Source: Achromobacter piechaudii NBRC 102461
GTDB taxonomy: Bacteria; Pseudomonadota; Gammaproteobacteria; Burkholderiales; Burkholderiaceae_B
NCBI RefSeq assembly: GCF_001571245.1
Contig: NZ_BCTK01000016.1
Span: forward strand, 1-64,000
Reading direction: 5' to 3'
DNA: 64,000 bases
In this document: positions 57,989-64,000 of the stretch, piece by piece
Layout of the letters: each line of letters starts with the position of its first letter
Position numbering within the stretch: position 1 is the first letter of the stretch
Position numbers and translations under genes: made by a program
The notes under the pieces: generated by a model
What the model saw: the letters and a program-made list of their open reading frames with translations, nothing else
What the model was told of the DNA's origin: nothing
The model's database searches: none

Positions 57989-59035
57989 ATGAGCTTCCAG
58001 GTCATCATTCAACCCAGCAAGCATCAATTCCCGGTCGAGCCCGGCCAGACCGTGCTCGACGGCGCCTTGGCCGCCGGCATCGTGCTGCCCTACAGCTGTC
58101 GCAACGGCGCGTGCTCCACCTGCAAGGGCAAAGTGGTGTCCGGGGAGTTCGACGCCGGGCAGTATCCCGCGCAGATCCTGTCGCCCGAGGAACTGGCCGA
58201 CGGCTACACGCTGTTCTGCCAGGCGCGGCCCGAGTCGGACATGGTGGTTGAATCCACCGAGGTCCGGTTGGCCAGCGACATCCAGATCCGCAAGCTGCCT
58301 TCGCGCGTGCAGACGCTGGAACGCGTGGCGCCCGACGTTACCGTCATCAAGTTGCAACTGCCTGCTTCCGAGCAGTTCCGCTACTACGCGGGGCAGTACA
58401 TCGAGGTCATCCTCAAGGATGGCCGTCGCCGCAGCTATTCGATGGCTGGCGCGCCGCATACCGGCAGCCCGCTGGAGCTGCACATCCGCCACATGCCGGG
58501 CGGGCTCTTCACCGACCACGTGTTTGGCGCCGGCACCACGCAGATGAAGGAACGTGAAATCCTGCGCCTGGAAGGGCCGTTCGGTTCTTTCTTCCTGCGC
58601 GAAGACAGCAACAAGCCGATCGTATTGCTGGCCAGCGGCACCGGGTTCGCGCCCGTGAAGGCCATCGTCGAGCACATGATCCACAAGAACATCGCGCGCC
58701 CGGTCACGCTGTATTGGGGCGGCCGCCGTCCCCAGGACCTGTACATGGACGCGCTGGCGCAGTCCTGGTCCGGCCTGCTGCCCAATTTCAAGTACGTGCC
58801 GGTTGTGTCGAACGCGCTGCCGGAAGACGGCTGGTCGGGCCGCACCGGCTTCGTCCACGAAGCCGTCATGCAGGACATCGCCGACCTGTCGGGCCATCAG
58901 GTCTATGCTTGCGGCACGCCGTTGATGGTGGATGCCGCCCGCCGCGAATTCAGCGTGCAGAACGGACTGCCGCCGGAAGAGTTCTACGCGGATGCGTTCA
59001 CGTCCGAAGCCGACCTGGCGAAAGCCGCGTCGTAA
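57989..59035 (+). CDS. Ferredoxin-domain flavin reductase (CDP-6-deoxy-delta-3,4-glucoseen reductase-like)
   Basis: This 348-residue flavoprotein has an N-terminal [2Fe-2S] plant-type ferredoxin domain with motif CRNGACSTC (52-60 region) and LFCQARPES for the fourth cysteine. An FAD domain follows (RRRSYSMAGAP with the RxYS motif) and then an NAD(P)H domain (LLASGTGFAPVKAIVEHMI). The architecture is that of AscD-type reductases and of aromatic dioxygenase reductases. It is often annotated as CDP-6-deoxy-delta-3,4-glucoseen reductase, but no dideoxysugar genes are nearby, so the electron acceptor here is uncertain. ATG 57989 is preferred over 57956 by similarity. Confidence 0.88.
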   Translation: MSFQVIIQPSKHQFPVEPGQTVLDGALAAGIVLPYSCRNGACSTCKGKVVSGEFDAGQYPAQILSPEELADGYTLFCQARPESDMVVESTEVRLASDIQIRKLPSRVQTLERVAPDVTVIKLQLPASEQFRYYAGQYIEVILKDGRRRSYSMAGAPHTGSPLELHIRHMPGGLFTDHVFGAGTTQMKEREILRLEGPFGSFFLREDSNKPIVLLASGTGFAPVKAIVEHMIHKNIARPVTLYWGGRRPQDLYMDALAQSWSGLLPNFKYVPVVSNALPEDGWSGRTGFVHEAVMQDIADLSGHQVYACGTPLMVDAARREFSVQNGLPPEEFYADAFTSEADLAKAAS

Positions 59036-59055
59036 ACCGGACAGCAGGGAACATC

Positions 59056-59104
59056 GGGGGGGAATTCACAAGCTGAAAAGCTTCGTGACTTCCGCCCCTT
59101 TTTA
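59056..59104 (+). terminator. Terminator after the ferredoxin-reductase gene
   Basis: A long stem formed by GGGGGGAA...AAGCT and AGCTT...TTCCGCCCC around GAAA, with internal mismatches, is followed by T5. It lies 21 bases after the stop codon and is the likely 3' end of that gene. Confidence 0.75.
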
Positions 59105-59213
59105 ATACGTAGGCGTAGGCAAATCGGCGGGGTAAACTGCCTTGGCAGCGGCTTGCCAAGGGGGGCGGACATCGGGTCCGTGGCCGATTTGGCACGCAAG
59201 GAGCAATGCGGGC

Positions 59214-60470
59214 ATGAAAGTAGCGGTATTGGGTAGCGGCATTATCGGAATCTCCAGCGCCTGGTGGCTGAACCAGGCCGGCCATGACGTCGTGGTCATT
59301 GATCGCTGCACCGGTCCCGCCCAGGAAACCAGCCTTGCCAATGGCGCGCAGATTTCGGTGTCCTACGCCGAACCCTGGGCCAATCCGCAAGCGCCGCTCA
59401 AGTTGCTCAAATGGATGTTTCAGGACAACGCGCCGCTGCTGTTCCGCCCGCAGCTGGACTGGCGCCAATGGATGTGGGGTCTTGCCTTCCTGCGCGAATG
59501 CCTGCCTGGCAGGCTCGCCCCCAACATCCGCGCCATGGTGCGCATGGCCGAGTACAGCCGCTCTACGCTGCGCAGCATGCGCACCGAACTGGGCATCGAA
59601 TACGACCACCTCGAACGCGGCATCTTGAATTTCTATCGCGACCCTCACGAATTTGAAAACTCGCAACGCGCCGCTGGCCTGATGCGCGATTTCGGCGTGG
59701 AGCGGCGCGTGGTCACGGCCGACGAGGTCATCGCCATCGAGCCGGCCCTGGCGCCGCACCGCCAGACCATCGTGGGCGGTGACTACACGCCCGAAGACGA
59801 AAGCGGCGACGTCCACCTGTTCACGGTCGCGCTGGCCGAACGCTGCGCCCAGGCGGGCGTGGAATTTCGCTACAGCACGCGCGCTACGCGTCTCTTGACG
59901 CAGGGCGGCGCCGTGCAAGGCATCGAAATCATTGAACCCGACGGCCGCTACGGCGCCGTCCACGCCGACGCGTACGTCGTGGCGATGGGCAGCTTCAGTC
60001 CCAATCTGCTGCGTCCGTTGGGCATCCCCTGCAACGTCTACCCGGCCAAGGGCTATTCGGCGACGTTTCCGGTCATCAAGCCGGAAGCCACGCCCACGGT
60101 CAGCCTGACGGACAGCAGCCACAAAATCGTGTTCTCGCGGCTGGGCGACCGGTTGCGCATGGCGGGCACCGCAGAGCTCTCGGGATATTCCCGTGGCCTG
60201 AACACCGGCCGTTGCGAAGCCTTGACGCATCTGGCGCAAGAACTCTTTCCCGACGCGCTCGATTTCGAGCGCGTCAGTTATTGGTCGGGCCTGCGCCCGT
60301 CCACTCCCTCGAACGTGCCCATCATTGGCCGCAGCCGCATCCCCAACCTGTATATCAATACGGGGCACGGGACGCTCGGCTGGACGATGGGCGTTGGCTC
60401 GGGCCGGGCTTTGGCCGATCTGCTGAGCGGACGGCGGCCGGAACCGGAATTCCCTTTTCTTGGTCTATGA
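59214..60470 (+). CDS. dadA: D-amino acid dehydrogenase (DadA-like)
   Basis: This 418-residue FAD-dependent enzyme oxidises D-amino acids to oxo acids and feeds electrons to the respiratory chain from the inner face of the membrane. The FAD fingerprint VLGSGIIGISSAWWL opens the protein, and SLANGAQISVSYAEPWANP near residues 40-60 is characteristic of DadA. The C-terminal FAD block GHGTLGWTMGVGSGRALADL completes it. No alanine racemase gene (dadX) is next to it. A UgpB-like binding protein gene starts four bases after its stop, so the two share a transcript. ATG 59214 has AAGGAG nearby. Confidence 0.93.
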   Translation: MKVAVLGSGIIGISSAWWLNQAGHDVVVIDRCTGPAQETSLANGAQISVSYAEPWANPQAPLKLLKWMFQDNAPLLFRPQLDWRQWMWGLAFLRECLPGRLAPNIRAMVRMAEYSRSTLRSMRTELGIEYDHLERGILNFYRDPHEFENSQRAAGLMRDFGVERRVVTADEVIAIEPALAPHRQTIVGGDYTPEDESGDVHLFTVALAERCAQAGVEFRYSTRATRLLTQGGAVQGIEIIEPDGRYGAVHADAYVVAMGSFSPNLLRPLGIPCNVYPAKGYSATFPVIKPEATPTVSLTDSSHKIVFSRLGDRLRMAGTAELSGYSRGLNTGRCEALTHLAQELFPDALDFERVSYWSGLRPSTPSNVPIIGRSRIPNLYINTGHGTLGWTMGVGSGRALADLLSGRRPEPEFPFLGL

Positions 60471-60474
60471 ACCT

Positions 60475-61815
60475 ATGAAGAATCTGCAATTGGCGGGCGT
60501 TGCCCGCGCGATGTTCGCCAGCCGGCGTGCATGGGTATTCGGCGCCGCGATGGCGCTGGCAGGTGTGGCCAACGCCGCACCGGTCGAAATCCAGGTCTGG
60601 CACACGTTGCCGGACGCAAACAAGGCCGAGTTCGAAAAGCTGGCCAAGCAGTTCAACAAAGAGCAGGATCAGGTCAGCGTCAAGCTGCGTGGTTTCAGCT
60701 CGCAGGACGCCCTTGAGCAAGAGGCCGCCTCGGCCGTCAAGGCCAAGAAGGCCCCCAACCTCGTGCAGCTGACGGACAACCATTCGCCGGAAGTGGTGGC
60801 GCAGCACAAGGCCATCCTGCCGATGTACGAACTGCTGGCCAAGTACCCGATCAAGGACCTGAACTGGTTCGTGCCCGCCACCAGCAGCTTCACGCGCGAC
60901 GGCAAGGGTCGCTTGCTGGCGTTCCCGTGGATGGCCGAAGTGCCGGTGATGTTCTACAACACCGCCGCCTACAAGAAGGCCGGCCTTGACCCGAACAACC
61001 CCGCGCGCACCTGGACCGGCCTGCAAGCCGAACTGTTGAAGCTGCGCGACGTGGCCGACATCGATTGCCCGTACGCATCCAGCGATCAGGTCACGGTGCA
61101 CCTGGAAAACCTGGCGCCGATCAACGGCCAGCAATTCACCAGCAACAACAATGGCCTGGACGCTGTCACCAAGAAAAGCGCCGCGCCCGCGATGCAGTTC
61201 GACACGCTCTACATGCGCCACATCTCGTTGATGGTCAGCTGGAAGCGTTCGCTGCTGTTCATGGCCCACACGGGCGATGCGTCGGCCGACAAGTTGTTCG
61301 CCAAGGGTGAATGCGCGGTGCTGACCGCCAACTCCGGCGCGTTCGGAACCTTCCTGAACACCAAGTCGCTGGCGTTCGGCGTAGCGCCGCTGCCTTACTA
61401 CGACCAAGCCACCAAGGCCGCTGGTCAACCGTTCGTAAGCGGCTCCGCCCTGTGGGCGCTGGAAGGCCGTCCGCAAGCCGAAGAGAAGGCCACGGTGCAG
61501 TTCCTGGCCTGGTTGTCCAAGCCGGTCGTGGCCGCCGAGTGGCATCAGCGCACGGGCTACCTGCCGCTGACCGAAGCCGCGTTCCGCGCCTCCGACGTGT
61601 CGTTCTACAAGAGCATCCCGGGCGCGCAAGCCGTGATTGCTTCGATGAGCAATCGGCCGGCCAGCAACAGCCGTGGTTTCCGCATGGCCAACTACACGCG
61701 TATCGAGCCGGTGCTGAACGAGCAACTGAACGACGCCTTCGAAGGCAAGGTTCCGCCCGTGTCCGCGCTGAATAACGCGGCCTCGCAAGCGCGCAGCATC
61801 GCCGCGCAGCGCTGA
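60475..61815 (+). CDS. UgpB-like ABC transporter substrate-binding protein (orphan)
   Basis: This 446-residue periplasmic binding protein has a signal peptide (VFGAAMALAGVANAAP) and matches the glycerol-3-phosphate binding protein UgpB group of family 1 solute-binding proteins: WHTLPDANKAEFEKLAKQF, FPWMAEVPVMFYN, and RTGYLPLTEAA in the region contacting ligand. No ABC permease or ATPase gene follows; the next genes encode pilus-type proteins. It may serve a permease elsewhere or bind something other than glycerol-3-phosphate. It lies four bases after dadA, an odd pairing. Confidence 0.9.
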   Translation: MKNLQLAGVARAMFASRRAWVFGAAMALAGVANAAPVEIQVWHTLPDANKAEFEKLAKQFNKEQDQVSVKLRGFSSQDALEQEAASAVKAKKAPNLVQLTDNHSPEVVAQHKAILPMYELLAKYPIKDLNWFVPATSSFTRDGKGRLLAFPWMAEVPVMFYNTAAYKKAGLDPNNPARTWTGLQAELLKLRDVADIDCPYASSDQVTVHLENLAPINGQQFTSNNNGLDAVTKKSAAPAMQFDTLYMRHISLMVSWKRSLLFMAHTGDASADKLFAKGECAVLTANSGAFGTFLNTKSLAFGVAPLPYYDQATKAAGQPFVSGSALWALEGRPQAEEKATVQFLAWLSKPVVAAEWHQRTGYLPLTEAAFRASDVSFYKSIPGAQAVIASMSNRPASNSRGFRMANYTRIEPVLNEQLNDAFEGKVPPVSALNNAASQARSIAAQR

Positions 61816-61860
61816 TCCTTGTATCGGGCAGGCAGCGGTTTCGCTGCCTCTCGCCCCGCA

Positions 61861-61890
61861 AAAACCCGGTCTTCATGACCGGGTTTTTTT
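61861..61890. terminator. Terminator after the binding-protein gene
   Basis: AAAACCCGGTC pairs with GACCGGGTTTT around a TTCAT loop, followed by more T bases. A second short hairpin (GGCAGCG with CGCTGCC, 61831-61848) precedes it. Together they end the dadA transcript before the pilus genes. Confidence 0.92.
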
Positions 61891-62024
61891 CGTCCGCACT
61901 GCGCCTTTGCAATGGGTGGATCAATTCATCCATGCGTACATGCCAGTCTGGCGGCGTCCATTGGCCTCGTCCACCATGCCGTTCATGCGTACCGCTTCCG
62001 GTGCGCCCTGGCTGGCGATGAGGC

Positions 62025-63008
62025 ATGGTTCGAATTTTCTTTTTCTTCCTGGCGGCAGGTGTGTCCTGCCTGGGGGCTTGCACGGGCTGGCCCCCCAACA
62101 ATGGCGCGGGTCCGGCGTGGCAGGCCGCAGGGTCGGGGGCGCGCGAGTTCCGCTTTGACTGGCGTTTGTCTGGCGACACCGCCGTGGCTCCGATCCAGGT
62201 CTTCGATGATGGTCAGGACGTCTGGCTGCAATTCGCGCCCGGCCAGCCTTTGCCCGCCATCTTCGGCATGCGGGAAAACGTCGAACACGCGTTGCCGTAT
62301 GTCCGGCGCGAGCCTTATGCGGTGGTGGCGGGTGCGTGGAGTGCGTTGCGGTTTCGCGGAGGAAGGCTGACGGCGCGTGCTGAACGCGATACGAGCGCTG
62401 CCGCCGCCGTGTCTGGCTCCGCCGTGTCTGCTGCCTCCGCGCCGCTGGATGCGCAGGCAGCGCTTGAGGGTTCGCCGCTCTCGAGCGTAGGTGAGTTGGC
62501 TGGCGGTGGTCCGTTGGGTGCGCGCGATACGGCCGATCAAGGGCGGGTCGCAGGCGTCGGCATGGCAGGTGCTTCCGCCACTGGCGGCGTGACGTCCGAG
62601 CCGCGTGTGGTGACTGCATCGGCATTGGATGGGGCCTCATCTGGCGCTTCGCCAACCGGCGCTTCGATCTCCAGCGCAACCGCATCCGGCGCGGGCCATA
62701 TCGCCACCCGCGCCAGATATCGAGCGGCGCCGCCCGACACTACGCTGCGTGCCGTGCTGGCGCGCTGGGCAGACGATTCCGGCTGGACCTTTCGCCCGCA
62801 ACATTGGGCGGTTGATGTCGACATCCCCTTGTCCGCCTCGGCCGAATTTTCAGGCGACTTCAAATCCGCCGTCCGCGAATTGTTGAGTGCGACCGAGCTG
62901 GCCGATAAGCCCCTCCAACCGTGCTTCTACGGCAATCAGGTGCTGCGCGTCGTGCCCCTTGCCCAGTCGTGTTCGCGTGCGGCGTTCGGACACGGAGGTG
63001 GGGCATGA
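62025..63008 (+). CDS. PilL-like lipoprotein with VirB9-like N-terminus and TcpQ-like C-terminus
   Basis: This 327-residue probable lipoprotein has a signal ending in LGAC (C19). The N-terminal domain (about 38-115) reads FRFDWRLSG...PIQVFDDGQDVWLQF...PLPAIFG, which resembles the VirB9/TrbG/CagX family of type IV secretion. An alanine-, serine- and glycine-rich linker (about 125-230) follows. The C-terminal domain (about 240-315, TLRAVLARWADDSGWTF...) resembles the TcpQ/PilL domain of type IVb pilus systems. It overlaps the secretin-like gene by ATGA. The two-domain mix suggests a lipoprotein of the outer-membrane part of a pilus machine. Assignment of both domains is by eye. Confidence 0.72.
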   Translation: MVRIFFFFLAAGVSCLGACTGWPPNNGAGPAWQAAGSGAREFRFDWRLSGDTAVAPIQVFDDGQDVWLQFAPGQPLPAIFGMRENVEHALPYVRREPYAVVAGAWSALRFRGGRLTARAERDTSAAAAVSGSAVSAASAPLDAQAALEGSPLSSVGELAGGGPLGARDTADQGRVAGVGMAGASATGGVTSEPRVVTASALDGASSGASPTGASISSATASGAGHIATRARYRAAPPDTTLRAVLARWADDSGWTFRPQHWAVDVDIPLSASAEFSGDFKSAVRELLSATELADKPLQPCFYGNQVLRVVPLAQSCSRAAFGHGGGA

Positions 63009-64000
63009 GCAGGATTCTCGGGTTGACTTTGGCTGGCACCTGCGCGCTGCTGGCCGGTTGCGCGGCGACCGAGCAGGTGGCTCAAATGAACCGTGCGGCT
63101 AATGAACGGCAAGCCGCCGTCGCCGGTCGTCAACAGGCGTTTGCCGACGCGCTGTCCGACCGGCAATCGCGGATCGCCGCGCAGGAGGTCGCCGCGCCCT
63201 GGGTGGCGGGTACGCCGCAGCCCTTGGCGCGCGACGTGTCGTTGCCGCCCGCCTTGCGCGAAAACGTGCCCACCACGCTCATGCTTTCCGACGATGCCGA
63301 TCTCTACGGATTGGCGCAACGCTTGGGCGCGGCCACCGGCATTCCGGTGCGCGTGCAGCCCGAAGCGCTTTTGCCGCTAGAGCAGTTCCTGCCGCGCCTG
63401 GCGGTCACGGGTGGCATGTCCCAACCCGCGCCCCTACGCATGGAAGTCCGCGATGGCCCGTTGCCCCTTGCCGATTTGCTGGATGCCTTGGCGGCACGGT
63501 TTTCGGTGCATTGGCGTTACGTGCGCAACGCGCTGGAGTTCTACCGTACCGAGACGCGTGTGTTCGACGTGCGCGCGCTGTCGCTTGCCAGCGCGGTCGA
63601 TGTGCGTCTGGGCCGCTCGGGCAGCGACGGCGGTGAAGGCTTCGAAAGTACCTCCAGCACGACTTTGTCCGCCAAAGAACACCACGCCCTGGCGGTCTTG
63701 CGCGCCAGCATCGTGCCCTTCCTCACCCGGTCGGGCTTGATCGCCGATGCAGTGAACGGCGCGTCCTCGATCATCGTCTCCGACACCCCCGAGGCCCTGG
63801 AGCGCGTTGCGCTCTACCTCGAACGGGAAAACAAGGCGATGACGCGCCGGGTGCGACTGGTCTTTGAAGAAATCACCGTCATCGTCAAGCAATCGGCGGC
63901 GGGCGGCCTGGACTGGAATGCGCTGTATGCGGCGGCAGGGTCATCCGCACGCTACGCCGCGCCTGCCGCCGCAGCGCTGGGCGCGAGCACGCTGGAGGCC
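63005..64000 (+). CDS. Secretin-type lipoprotein PilN-like, 3' part beyond window
   Basis: The first 332 codons are seen, open to the window end with no stop. The lipoprotein signal ends in LLAGC (C19). Residues 85-190 form a secretin N0-type module (LMLSDDADLYGLAQRLGAATGIPV, then LDALAARFSVHWRYVRNALEFY). An N-domain with a DTPEALERVALYLERENKAMTR segment follows, typical of PilN/PulD-like secretins. Full-length PilN proteins are about 550 residues, so at least 200 are missing. It overlaps the preceding lipoprotein gene by ATGA. This should be the outer-membrane pore of a type IVb pilus or related secretion operon that continues outside. Confidence 0.88.
   Translation, partial: MSRILGLTLAGTCALLAGCAATEQVAQMNRAANERQAAVAGRQQAFADALSDRQSRIAAQEVAAPWVAGTPQPLARDVSLPPALRENVPTTLMLSDDADLYGLAQRLGAATGIPVRVQPEALLPLEQFLPRLAVTGGMSQPAPLRMEVRDGPLPLADLLDALAARFSVHWRYVRNALEFYRTETRVFDVRALSLASAVDVRLGRSGSDGGEGFESTSSTTLSAKEHHALAVLRASIVPFLTRSGLIADAVNGASSIIVSDTPEALERVALYLERENKAMTRRVRLVFEEITVIVKQSAAGGLDWNALYAAAGSSARYAAPAAAALGASTLEA

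Noticed and set aside
57989..59035. A dideoxysugar pathway role for the ferredoxin-reductase gene
   Set aside because: The common annotation suggests it, but no sugar-nucleotide genes lie nearby. Only the electron-transfer architecture is supported.
59141..59160. Inverted repeat CTTGGCA/TGCCAAG upstream of dadA as an operator
   Set aside because: A 7-bp repeat of this kind is common in GC-rich DNA and no partner site or regulator gene is near. I keep it only as a note.

Overview
The window is a GC-rich (about 65 %) bacterial chromosome segment. Gene content, gene order and protein sequences point to the Alcaligenaceae (Burkholderiales), most like Achromobacter or Bordetella. It is almost wholly coding: I see no gap above about 300 bases, no tRNA or rRNA, no CRISPR array and no insertion sequence. 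Most of it is core chromosome with several adaptive modules inserted between housekeeping blocks.

Layout. 0.1-5.1 kb: a C4-dicarboxylate module, dctD-dctB on the minus strand and divergent dctA, with a textbook sigma-54 promoter and two palindromic DctD-type sites between them. 5.2-10.5 kb: minus-strand housekeeping run yebC, purD, hemF, nadD, rsfS, rlmH, maf. 10.7-14.4 kb: a HerA-like ATPase (DUF853), a TtuC-type tartrate/malate dehydrogenase and an unassigned Rossmann-like protein. 14.5-19.4 kb: a marR-oprM-emrA-emrB efflux unit with matching operator palindromes in the two promoters. 19.4-22.4 kb: two divergent EamA transporters and a quinone oxidoreductase.

22.6-29.6 kb: an aromatic amine oxidation cluster. 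It holds an aldehyde dehydrogenase, an outer-membrane MetA-type protein, aauB, aauE, aauD, aauA (tryptophan tryptophylquinone small subunit with all key residues), a monohaem cytochrome c and a FeaR-like AraC regulator. Together they would oxidise an aromatic amine such as phenylethylamine or tyramine in the periplasm and the resulting aldehyde in the cytoplasm. 29.7-45.4 kb: queH, glnE, yhdP, rho, trxA, parE, a YcxB-like protein, parC and a DUF418 membrane protein, with three unusual short repeat tracts.

45.6-51.8 kb: a minus-strand TAXI-TRAP transporter, a class III aminotransferase and an RpiR regulator. 52.0-56.0 kb: a self-contained ectR-ectA-ectB-ectC-ectD operon for ectoine and 5-hydroxyectoine. 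56.1-61.9 kb: a MOSC protein, a Gdx/SugE guanidinium exporter under what looks like a guanidine-II (mini-ykkC) riboswitch, panD, a ferredoxin-reductase-like protein, dadA and an orphan UgpB-like binding protein. 62.0-64.0 kb: the first two genes of a type IVb pilus or related secretion operon; the second, a secretin-type lipoprotein, runs off the window end.

The strongest non-routine signals are the guanidine-II riboswitch, the DctD/sigma-54 control region, the aromatic amine dehydrogenase cluster with its atypical cytochrome and no MauG, the paired MarR operators, the VirB9-like/TcpQ-like hybrid lipoprotein, and a decaying 30-bp coding-like repeat after the DUF418 gene.
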